Translations under genes and position numbers: made by a program
The notes under the pieces: model-generated
What the model was told of the DNA's origin: nothing
Databases searched by the model: none
The model's input: the letters and a program-made list of their open reading frames with translations, nothing else
In this document: one piece after another, positions 1-5,780 of the stretch
Position numbering within the stretch: position 1 is the stretch's first letter
Layout: each line of letters begins with the position of its first letter
Source of the DNA: Bacillota bacterium
GTDB lineage: Bacteria > Bacillota > Clostridia > Lachnospirales > Lachnospiraceae
Direction of reading: 5' to 3'
Length of the DNA stretch: 12,792 bases
Assembly: GCA_023414985.1 (NCBI GenBank)
Contig: JAEZLY010000196.1
Span: forward strand, 1-12,792

Positions 1-62
1 AGCTTGGCTAGAGCGCTGCGTTAGGGACGCAGAGGTCGCAAGTTCAAATCTTGTCGCCTCGA
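1..62 (+). tRNA. tRNA-Pro (anticodon AGG), 5' end cut by window
   Basis: The window opens inside the D-loop. What remains folds as the D-stem 3' strand GAGC, anticodon stem CTGCG/CGCAG around the 7-nt loop TTAGGGA, variable loop AGGTC, T-arm GCAAG-TTCAAAT-CTTGT, acceptor 3' strand CGCCTCG and discriminator A. In the loop T33 is followed by AGG and G37, so the anticodon reads the proline codon CCU; G37 is usual for Pro tRNAs. CCA is not encoded: the next bases are TTTTT. The missing 5' acceptor strand should be CGAGGCG. The fold is clear; identity rests on the anticodon and the Pro-like T-arm. Confidence 0.9.
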
Positions 63-72
63 TTTTTACTTT

Positions 73-119
73 ATGAGGTAGGCAGATTTGAACTCGTTCA
101 AATAGTCACCTCATTTTTA
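73..119 (+). terminator. Hairpin terminator after tRNA-Pro
   Basis: ATGAGGT (73-79) pairs with ACCTCAT (108-114), and ATTTGAAC (86-93) pairs with GTTCAAAT (96-103) above an internal loop. TTTTT (114-118) follows. It lies 10 nt after the tRNA and likely ends its transcript. Because the hairpin is nearly symmetric it could work in both directions. The inner arm resembles a tRNA T-loop. Confidence 0.75.
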
Positions 120-139
120 TTTATTAATAATTACTTCAA

Positions 140-168
140 ACACGATTATCGCATAATCGTGTTTTTTT
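140..168 (+). terminator. Rho-independent terminator
   Basis: A perfect 10-bp stem, ACACGATTAT (140-149) with ATAATCGTGT (153-162), loop CGC, is followed directly by seven T residues (162-168). It is the second terminator in tandem after the tRNA and insulates the next operon. Confidence 0.88.
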
Positions 169-196
169 ATTTCCATAATAAAAACAAAACAAATGT

Positions 197-225
197 TTGC
201 TTACAAACCCAGAATATGGTACACT
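197..225 (+). promoter_or_regulatory. Sigma-A-type promoter of the GNAT-DUF1848-WYL operon
   Basis: TTGCTT (197-202) is spaced 17 nt from TACACT (220-225), which is preceded by TGG, an extended -10. TATAAT at 230-235 overlaps downstream but has no matching -35. Transcription would start near 232, about 45 nt before the GNAT start codon. Confidence 0.55.
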
Positions 226-277
226 TGTCTATAATAGAAACACATGTAACGAGGTTCCGGTCGAGGGGGGACAGAAC

Positions 278-706
278 ATGGATCTTCAATATGATAGCAG
301 TCTGTCTGTAACAGATTACAACCATCTGAGAGAAGCAGTAGGCTGGGGGAGATTGCCGGAGGAACAGGCGCAAATCGGTTTAAATCGAAGTGATTACGTA
401 GTACGTGCAGGGGATGGAGATCGTACCGTCGGTATGGCACGAGTATTATCGGATGGCGGGTGTGTGGCATTTATCCTGGATGTGGTTGTTCTTCCTGAAT
501 ATCAGCGTCAAGGAATAGGGAAGACAATGCTCAGAATGGTCATGGAATATTTACAGGAGGAATTACAGCATAGAGGTGTGATCTATGTGGGTCTCATGGC
601 AGCCAAGGGCAAGGAGGAATTCTATCAGCAGTTTGGCTTTGAACAAAGACCGAATGACAGACTGGGAGCCGGAATGACCCAATGGTTAAGGAGTGAAACA
701 GTATGA
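278..706 (+). CDS. GNAT family N-acetyltransferase
   Basis: A 142-residue protein with one Gcn5-related acetyltransferase domain. The acetyl-CoA pyrophosphate loop is visible at residues 70-81 (VVLPEYQRQGIG, the R/Q-x-x-G-x-G pattern of motif A). The C-terminal part FYQQFGF (115-121) is the usual GNAT motif B region. The family transfers acetyl groups from acetyl-CoA to amines; the substrate cannot be read from sequence. The start at 278 is chosen because a GAGGGGGG ribosome site ends 7 nt upstream. A longer reading from 197 would put its start inside the promoter and lacks a ribosome site. The stop overlaps the next start codon as ATGA, so the gene is translationally coupled to the DUF1848 gene. 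Confidence 0.9.
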   Translation: MDLQYDSSLSVTDYNHLREAVGWGRLPEEQAQIGLNRSDYVVRAGDGDRTVGMARVLSDGGCVAFILDVVVLPEYQRQGIGKTMLRMVMEYLQEELQHRGVIYVGLMAAKGKEEFYQQFGFEQRPNDRLGAGMTQWLRSETV

Positions 707-1608
707 TCTTATCCGCATCACGCAGGACAGATATTCCCGGGTATTATTCCGAATGGCTGGTGAACCGGTTGAGGGAGGGGTATGCTTATTATCGAAATCC
801 GATGAACCATGCCCAACTCTGCAAGGTTCTTCTGACCCCGGAGAATATTGACTGCATCGTCTTCTGGACCAAGGATCCTGCACCTATGATGGACAGGCTT
901 GGTGAACTTGATGCACGGGGTTATAAATACTACTTCCAATTTACCATAACCCCCTATGGTCTTCCCTATCGCGGAACCGCTGTCGGAAAGCAGCTGGAAC
1001 CAAAGCTCAAGGAGAAGAAGGAGATCCTGGAGACCTTTCAGTTTTTATCAGAGAGGCTTGGCAGGGATAGGGTGCTATGGCGGTATGACCCGATTATTAT
1101 CAATGAGAACATCACCGAGGAATATCATCTGGAGCAATTCCGCACACTTTGTCATGAGCTTTCCGACTATACAGAATTGTGTACGATCAGCTTTGCAGAT
1201 GTATACCGCAAGCTGAACAATACAGTGAAGGAACAGGTACTAAGAGAAATCAAACAAGAGCAGATGCATAGAGTGGCTGCGGCGTTCTCCGGGATTGCAG
1301 AATGTCAGGGAATCGCATTGAGAGCCTGCTGTGAGGCCATCGATCTGACCGGGGATGGAATACTCCCTGCTTCCTGTATCGATCAAGCAACGGTTGAAAA
1401 GGTATGCGGGCATCCCGTAGATGCCGGTAAGGATAAGAGTCAGAGACCTCACTGCGGCTGTATGAAAAGTGTCGATATCGGTGCGTATAATACCTGCAGG
1501 AATGGATGCGTGTACTGCTATGCTAATCACAGTATGGCTTCCATCGATAGAAACTGCGGCAGGCATGATCCTGCCTCCCCAATCATGATTGGAAGTTTAG
1601 AGAGGTAA
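703..1608 (+). CDS. DUF1848 family protein, C-terminal radical-SAM-like cysteine cluster
   Basis: A 301-residue protein. The N-terminus (ILSASRRTDIP, residues 2-12), the WTKDP segment (55-59) and WRYDP (126-130) are typical of DUF1848. The C-terminus carries HCGC (250-253), SVDIGAY (256-262) and CRNGCVYCYA (265-274). C265, C269 and C272 form CX3CX2C with an aromatic residue before the last cysteine, as in radical SAM enzymes, and C251/C253 could add ligands. In canonical radical SAM proteins this motif is near the N-terminus; its C-terminal position is a known feature of this family. A [4Fe-4S] cluster is therefore likely, but the reaction is unknown. It starts by a 4-bp overlap with the GNAT gene and ends 4 nt before the WYL regulator, so the three form one operon. 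Confidence 0.9.
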   Translation: MILSASRRTDIPGYYSEWLVNRLREGYAYYRNPMNHAQLCKVLLTPENIDCIVFWTKDPAPMMDRLGELDARGYKYYFQFTITPYGLPYRGTAVGKQLEPKLKEKKEILETFQFLSERLGRDRVLWRYDPIIINENITEEYHLEQFRTLCHELSDYTELCTISFADVYRKLNNTVKEQVLREIKQEQMHRVAAAFSGIAECQGIALRACCEAIDLTGDGILPASCIDQATVEKVCGHPVDAGKDKSQRPHCGCMKSVDIGAYNTCRNGCVYCYANHSMASIDRNCGRHDPASPIMIGSLER

Positions 1609-1612
1609 CAGA

Positions 1613-2518
1613 ATGAAGATTGACCGTTTGCTGGGAATAGTAATGATTTTGCTTCAGAAGGATAAGGTTACCGCACCTTACCTTGCAGAGAAGTTCGAGG
1701 TGTCCAAGAGGACGATTAACCGGGATATTGAAGCATTATGTATGGCAGGAATACCGATTGTAACCACCCAAGGTGGAAATGGCGGTATCTCCATTGCGGA
1801 TGGATACCGAATTGACAAGAGCGTACTGACCTATGATGAGATGCAGAAGGTGGTGACAGCACTCAAAGGGCTGGATAGTGTGTCCTCCCAGACAGGAACC
1901 GAGCTTCTCCTAAATAAATTCTTCATTAAAAAGGAGCAGGTACTTTCCATCAAGGATAGTATTATCATTAATCTTGCGTCCCACTATAAAAGTGAATTAG
2001 CGGATAAGATATCCCTGATCCGAGAAGCAATCATGGAAAATGACATTATCTCCTTCCGCTATTACAGCAGCAAAGGAGATATGGATCGAACCATTGAACC
2101 CTACTATCTGACCTTTCAATGGTCTGCCTGGTATGTGTTCGGTTATTGCAAGGAGCGGAAGGATTTCCGGCTGTTTAAGCTGAACCGCCTCCGGGAACTG
2201 AAAAGGACTGGAGTGCGCTTTGAGCCAAGGGAAATAACGGAGGAACATAAGGATTTTGAACGCTATTTTACGAATGAATATGAGGTTACGGTGCTTTTTG
2301 ATGCAGATGTGAAGTATCGGCTGATTGATGAATACGGTATGGAAAGCTTTGAGGTTACTGAAGAAGGAAAGCTGTTGTTCCGTATGGGGTTTACCAATAA
2401 GGAGTATATCCTCAGCTGGATCTTAAGCTTTGGGGATAAGGCTGAGGTTTTATATCCGAAAAGCCTGAAGCAGGAGATCAGAGGTATTGCAGAAAATATA
2501 CTGAAACATTATCAATGA
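1613..2518 (+). CDS. WYL-domain transcriptional regulator (HTH_11/DeoR-like N-terminus)
   Basis: A 301-residue protein with a winged helix-turn-helix at residues 1-55 (LAEKFEVSKRTINRDIEAL is the recognition unit) followed by GGNGGISIADGYRI (54-67), the usual wing. The WYL domain covers about 140-205: its signature triplet here is WYV (173-175) and the strand RLFKLNRL (186-193) is conserved. Members of the YafY/WYL family bind DNA through the HTH, and the WYL domain is thought to bind a small ligand or nucleic acid. A ribosome site AGAGAGG ends 7 nt before the ATG. Being third in the operon, it may regulate its own operon; a palindrome overlaps its stop codon. Target and ligand unknown. Confidence 0.92.
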   Translation: MKIDRLLGIVMILLQKDKVTAPYLAEKFEVSKRTINRDIEALCMAGIPIVTTQGGNGGISIADGYRIDKSVLTYDEMQKVVTALKGLDSVSSQTGTELLLNKFFIKKEQVLSIKDSIIINLASHYKSELADKISLIREAIMENDIISFRYYSSKGDMDRTIEPYYLTFQWSAWYVFGYCKERKDFRLFKLNRLRELKRTGVRFEPREITEEHKDFERYFTNEYEVTVLFDADVKYRLIDEYGMESFEVTEEGKLLFRMGFTNKEYILSWILSFGDKAEVLYPKSLKQEIRGIAENILKHYQ

Positions 2519-2545
2519 ACATGACGCTCTATTGTCATGTTCATT
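2514..2545 (+). repeat. Perfect 12-bp inverted repeat at the end of the WYL gene; possible terminator or operator
   Basis: AATGAACATGAC (2514-2525) and GTCATGTTCATT (2534-2545) are exact reverse complements around an 8-nt loop. The left arm contains the WYL stop codon. The 3' flank CTATATAATT is not a real U-tract, so as an intrinsic terminator it is weak; it could instead be a regulator binding site. Confidence 0.6.
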
Positions 2546-2649
2546 CTATATAATTGAAAGTAAGGAATAAAGGAAGGGTCAGTTATCGTATAAGAAGGGG
2601 CTTACGGTTAAATATTCTGCCTTCGTTTTATCGGGAGAGGAGCAACTCT

Positions 2650-3006
2650 ATGAACTATGAGGATGTAAGTAAATACTGTATGGCCAAGCCAAACGCATAT
2701 CAAGACACACCCTTTGGACCGTTCCCCATTTGCTATAAGGTGGGGGAACGTATCTTTCTCGAGTGGTATCCTGAGGAGAAGGTCACTCTGAGGTGTGAGC
2801 CTATGCTTGCGGACTTTTATCGCAGGACCTACCCCGGAGTCGTCATTGTCGGGTATCACTGTCCTGACCGACAGAAGCCATATAAAAATACGGTTTATTT
2901 AAATAAAGGCTTAGAAGACAATCTGATCTACGATATGATTGACCATTCCTATGAGGAAGCCGTAAGACGCCTAAAAAAGAGGCGGGAGAGTAAACGTATT
3001 CCTTAA
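2650..3006 (+). CDS. MmcQ/YjbR family (DUF419) DNA-binding-like protein
   Basis: A 118-residue protein that opens with MNYEDVSKYCMAKPNAYQD and continues PFGPFPICYKVGERIFLEWY, the usual start of MmcQ/YjbR proteins. This small family has a double-wing fold resembling a CyaY/DNA-binding shape and no established function. The start at 2650 is preceded by GAGAGGAG ending 7 nt upstream and matches the normal family N-terminus. An in-frame TTG at 2554 would add 32 arginine-rich residues without a ribosome site and is less likely. The C-terminus is strongly basic (RRLKKRRESKR). It sits alone between the WYL operon and the toroid gene; no convincing promoter was found in front of it, so some read-through from the WYL operon is possible. 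Confidence 0.85.
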   Translation: MNYEDVSKYCMAKPNAYQDTPFGPFPICYKVGERIFLEWYPEEKVTLRCEPMLADFYRRTYPGVVIVGYHCPDRQKPYKNTVYLNKGLEDNLIYDMIDHSYEEAVRRLKKRRESKRIP

Positions 3007-3018
3007 GCCTGTGATTAC

Positions 3019-3047
3019 TTGTACTTTAATTAAATTACCTCTAAAAG
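3019..3047 (+). promoter_or_regulatory. Possible weak promoter of the toroid-fold gene
   Basis: TTGTAC (3019-3024), 17-nt spacer, TAAAAG (3042-3047), 39 nt before the start codon. Each box is only a partial match to consensus; listed because the gene has no other visible promoter. Confidence 0.3.
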
Positions 3048-3085
3048 TTTAATGGTTTTATGAGAAGGAAAGGGTTGGTAAGTAT

Positions 3086-4009
3086 ATGAAAGAAGATACC
3101 TTATATCTACAGGTGCGCAATTGGGTGTACCGTAATGCACGGCCACTTGATCTGGCAAGGTGGCAGTATCATTTTGAACAGGGGAAGAAAGAAGCAGTAA
3201 TTGATATACTGAAGGAATACCAGAATAAGGACGGAGGCTTTGGACATGCTCTGGAAGCAGATGCCTGGAATCCGAATTCTGCTCCGATCCAGGTATATCA
3301 TGCGATTGAGCTGTTGAACGAAATTGGCTTTGATGAGAAGCAGCATGCTATTATCCGGGGAATTCTCCGCTATCTGGACAGCGGGATGGATTATGAGGAA
3401 GGAATCTGGGTAAGTGCGATAGAGAGTAACAACCTTTATCCACATGCACCCTGGTGGCAAAGAAATGGTCAGAACACCGGTCATGATCGATTTAACCCGA
3501 GTGCAGGATTAGCTGGCTTCGGACTATATTACGGAGAGAAAGGCAGCAGCTTATATGATAAATGTGCTTCTGTTGCCAGTGAAGCTGCTGAATATGTCCT
3601 TGCGTCAGAGGATTTGGATATGCATGTGCTGCGATGCTTTATTGCCATGACGGAATATTGCAGGAAAGCAGAGGTTACGGATTTGTTTGACCTGGACTGT
3701 CTGGAAGAAAAGCTGAGAGAACTGGTGAAGAATACAATCACCCGGGATACCTCCTGTTGGGCTGACAGCTATATCTGCAAACCCTCCTCCTTCTTTAGGA
3801 GCCGAAACAGTGTCTTCTACCGGGACAACAAAGAAATCTCGGATTATGAGATAAAGTTCATCCGGGAGACACGTAATAAGGACGGAATCTGGGAGGTTAC
3901 CTGGAGCTGGGGAGCATATCCGGAGGAATGGGCAATTTCAAAAAACTGGTGGCAGGCTGACATTGCGATGAAAAATATGCTTTTTCTTCAAAATGTAGGG
4001 GCAAGCTGA
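3086..4009 (+). CDS. Alpha-alpha-toroid protein, terpenoid cyclase/prenyltransferase-like, function unknown
   Basis: A 307-residue soluble protein with no signal peptide or membrane segment. Residues 44-53 (EYQNKDGGFG) form a QW-type repeat as found in squalene-hopene cyclases and protein prenyltransferases, followed by helical stretches such as the YHAIELLNEIG helix (71-81). A second QW-like unit is NKDGIWEVTWSWG (264-276). Tryptophan is abundant, also in APWWQRNG (121-128) and SKNWWQADIA (285-294). The catalytic DxDD of cyclases is not seen, so a cyclisation reaction should not be assumed; the family is often labelled prenyltransferase or hypothetical. The ribosome site AAGGAAAGG is 12 nt from the ATG, longer than usual. 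It is monocistronic and closed by the terminator at 4080. Confidence 0.75.
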   Translation: MKEDTLYLQVRNWVYRNARPLDLARWQYHFEQGKKEAVIDILKEYQNKDGGFGHALEADAWNPNSAPIQVYHAIELLNEIGFDEKQHAIIRGILRYLDSGMDYEEGIWVSAIESNNLYPHAPWWQRNGQNTGHDRFNPSAGLAGFGLYYGEKGSSLYDKCASVASEAAEYVLASEDLDMHVLRCFIAMTEYCRKAEVTDLFDLDCLEEKLRELVKNTITRDTSCWADSYICKPSSFFRSRNSVFYRDNKEISDYEIKFIRETRNKDGIWEVTWSWGAYPEEWAISKNWWQADIAMKNMLFLQNVGAS

Positions 4010-4079
4010 TATAACAGATGCCTTGAGCAGTGCTGCAATCATCATATATTATTATTTTTGAAAAGAACAATGAAATTTG

Positions 4080-4110
4080 ACCGGGTGGAACAATGGTTCC
4101 ACCCGGTTTT
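4080..4110 (+). terminator. Strong Rho-independent terminator
   Basis: A perfect 12-bp stem ACCGGGTGGAAC (4080-4091) with GTTCCACCCGGT (4096-4107), tetraloop AATG, ends in TTTT (4107-4110). The rest of the gap between 4010 and 4257 is AT-rich and shows no clear promoter pair; TTGAAA at 4172 lacks a good -10. Confidence 0.9.
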
Positions 4111-4257
4111 ATGATTCTGGCCGGATCCTTTGTTGATTAATTTGATTTTGAACTACTGTGCCGGGAATTATTTGAAAACACTACATAATATGAGAAATAT
4201 TTTCAATAATAGTATCATGTGTTTTTCTTCAAATAATCAGAGGTTAAAGGAGACAGT

Positions 4258-5193
4258 ATGAGAACTGAACAGCGGCTGACCAATGCCTATAAGAAAGCAA
4301 AAATCGAATGTTTTGATAATAACTCCAAATATATCATTTTTAGCGATGTACACAGAGGGGATGACAGTGTATCAGATGAATTTGCAAGAAATCAGAATAT
4401 ATTCCTGCATGCGCTTAATTATTATTACAAGGAAGGCTACGTCTATATTGAGGCAGGCGATGGCGACGAGCTGTGGGAATATAAGAATTTCAGGGTCATC
4501 AGGCTTGCACATACAGATGTTTTTACCGTAATCAAGAAGTTCTTTGATGAGGGACGGTTCATCATGCTATACGGTAACCATAATATCTTCTTGAAATCTA
4601 AGCTCTTTGTAAAGAAGAATTTTTATCAATACTATGATGAATACAACCAGATGAGAGTCGAACTGTTCAGAGGCCTGTCACCAAGGGAGGCGGTTGTGCT
4701 AAAACACAGGAATAGCGGACAGAAGATCCTTGTGCTACATGGACACCAAGGGGACCTAATGAACGATCAGCTTTGGTTTTTGGGAATGCTGCTGTTGCGG
4801 TATTTCTGGCGTTATCTTCATATCGTCGGTTTTGATAATCCGACCAGCCCTGCCCGTAATCTGTATAAAAGGCATAAAATCGAAAAGATGTATGATAAAT
4901 GGATTGTAAGACATAAAACAATGTTGATCTGCGGACATACCCACAGGCCCAAGTTCCCGAAGACAGAGGAGCTCCCTTACTTTAACTCGGGTTGCTGTAT
5001 CCGTACCAGAGGACTAAATGGTTTGGAAATCGTAGATGGGAAAATCCTGATGGTAGATTGGAGAATAGCAGCGGATGAAAAAGGAGGTTTATGCATTCGT
5101 CGGACGGTGGTCAGAGGGCCGGAGCCAATTGAAAAATATGATTGTAAAACCAACCCCTACTCAGCACATTGTAAAAAATATGATGATGATTAA
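4258..5193 (+). CDS. Calcineurin-like metallophosphoesterase
   Basis: A 311-residue cytoplasmic protein with all metal-binding blocks of the metallophosphoesterase fold: SDVH (D30, H32), AGDGDELW (D68), GNHN (N107, H108), HGHQGD (161-166) and CGHTHRP (GHTH 226-229), followed by FNSGCC (242-247). Such enzymes use a two-metal centre to cleave phosphate mono- or diesters. The GDGDELW block and the long middle insertion with aromatic-rich segment LLLRYFWRYLHIVG (178-191) resemble LpxH-like and bacterial nucleotide phosphatase subfamilies, but the substrate is not readable. The insertion may form a membrane-facing cap. The tail is Cys/Lys/Asp-rich. AAAGGAG lies 5 nt before the ATG. It stands between a terminator and the arsR promoter. 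Confidence 0.9.
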   Translation: MRTEQRLTNAYKKAKIECFDNNSKYIIFSDVHRGDDSVSDEFARNQNIFLHALNYYYKEGYVYIEAGDGDELWEYKNFRVIRLAHTDVFTVIKKFFDEGRFIMLYGNHNIFLKSKLFVKKNFYQYYDEYNQMRVELFRGLSPREAVVLKHRNSGQKILVLHGHQGDLMNDQLWFLGMLLLRYFWRYLHIVGFDNPTSPARNLYKRHKIEKMYDKWIVRHKTMLICGHTHRPKFPKTEELPYFNSGCCIRTRGLNGLEIVDGKILMVDWRIAADEKGGLCIRRTVVRGPEPIEKYDCKTNPYSAHCKKYDDD

Positions 5194-5203
5194 AAATTAG
5201 GTA

Positions 5204-5232
5204 TTGACTATATCGTAAAAATACGATATAGT
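5204..5232 (+). promoter_or_regulatory. Promoter of the arsR-type gene
   Basis: TTGACT (5204-5209), exact 17-nt spacer, TATAGT (5227-5232). Transcription would start near 5239. The spacer and -10 box are fully covered by the palindromic operator, as expected of a repressor-controlled promoter. Confidence 0.85.
5207..5232. promoter_or_regulatory. Operator O1 for the ArsR-type repressor
   Basis: ACTATATCGTA (5207-5217) and TACGATATAGT (5222-5232) are perfect 11-bp inverted arms separated by AAAA. The same core, TATATCGTA-N4-TACGATATA, recurs upstream of the permease gene (5635-5656). Position over the -10 box and recurrence within the locus make autoregulation by the adjacent ArsR protein the best explanation. 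Confidence 0.85.
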
Positions 5233-5305
5233 GATCTTATCACAGACAGAGACAGTCACAAAGAAACAGTGACGGAAACAATGGATGAGAGAAAGGAGGA
5301 GCGGT

Positions 5306-5608
5306 ATGGACGTAGAATTGATTTGCGCAGCACTCGGCAACAAGACCAGATATCAATTGATCAAAGCACTAAAGGAGAAAGCAATCGGAACCTGCTGTGA
5401 CCGAATCGAGTTTTTTGAGAAGGGAGTCAGTGTCGGTGATGTGGTGAAGTTCACCGGTCTTGCCCAGTCTACGGTATCCCAGCATCTTGCGGTATTGGAG
5501 AAGGCGAATCTGATTCGTAAGGAAAAGAGAGAGCTTTGGAGCTGCTATTTTGTAAATGAACCGGTACTGGAGGAATTCATGAAGCAGATGAGACAGGATT
5601 TGCTGTAA
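5306..5608 (+). CDS. ArsR/SmtB family metalloregulator
   Basis: A 100-residue winged-helix repressor. The helix-turn-helix is at 41-65 (SVGDVVKFTGLAQSTVSQHLAVLE, with the family's QSTVSQHL), then the wing NLIRKEKRELWSCYFVN (68-84). Apo-ArsR proteins dimerise on a palindromic operator and release it when metal or metalloid binds cysteines. The usual CVC motif in the third helix is absent; cysteines here are C7, the pair C30-C31 and C80 in the wing, so the sensor site must be built differently. The start at 5306 has AAAGGAGG 6 nt upstream; an in-frame ATG at 5285 lies before that site and is rejected. The gene carries operator O1 on its own promoter and stands before an ArsP-type exporter, the likely second target. 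Confidence 0.92.
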   Translation: MDVELICAALGNKTRYQLIKALKEKAIGTCCDRIEFFEKGVSVGDVVKFTGLAQSTVSQHLAVLEKANLIRKEKRELWSCYFVNEPVLEEFMKQMRQDLL

Positions 5609-5625
5609 GGGTGAGAACTATTTTT

Positions 5626-5653
5626 TTGTCCTACTATATCGTATATTTACGAT
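5626..5653 (+). promoter_or_regulatory. Possible promoter of the permease gene
   Basis: TTGTCC (5626-5631) and TACGAT (5648-5653), spacer 16, overlap operator O2 the way the arsR promoter overlaps O1. The match to consensus is moderate; transcription could also read through from arsR. Confidence 0.4.
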
Positions 5654-5666
5654 ATACGATATAGTA
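5632..5666. promoter_or_regulatory. Operator O2, compound palindrome upstream of the permease
   Basis: The outer palindrome has 14-bp arms, TACTATATCGTATA (5632-5645) and TATACGATATAGTA (5653-5666), around a 7-bp centre. Nested in it is TATATCGTA-TATT-TACGATATA (5635-5656), identical in arms and spacing to O1. The site thus holds one left half-site and two overlapping right half-sites, allowing two binding registers. Confidence 0.8.
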
Positions 5667-5679
5667 CAAAATGGACGAT

Positions 5680-5705
5680 ACCATAGGCAATGCGTTATGG
5701 TTTTT
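5680..5705 (+). terminator. Weak terminator-like hairpin in the permease leader
   Basis: ACCATA (5680-5685) pairs with TATGGT (5696-5701), possibly extended by GC/GC pairs inside, and TTTTT (5701-5705) follows. The short stem makes it marginal. It could end arsR transcripts or attenuate those starting at O2. Confidence 0.35.
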
Positions 5706-5780
5706 ACTGCATGAATTTGCCGGGAATGAGAAGTAAGAATGAAATAATACATAACTAATATTTATTAAGGAGGATTTTAT

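Noticed and set aside
197..277. 27-residue N-terminal extension of the GNAT protein
   Set aside because: The TTG start would lie on the promoter itself and has no ribosome site; ATG 278 has an excellent one.
4080..4110. T-box-like GGGTGGAAC string
   Set aside because: It is simply the left arm of a perfect terminator hairpin after the toroid gene. No specifier stem or antiterminator geometry is present, and the downstream gene is a phosphoesterase.
5285..5305. Earlier ATG for the ArsR protein
   Set aside because: The ribosome site AAAGGAGG lies after this ATG and is ideally placed for ATG 5306.
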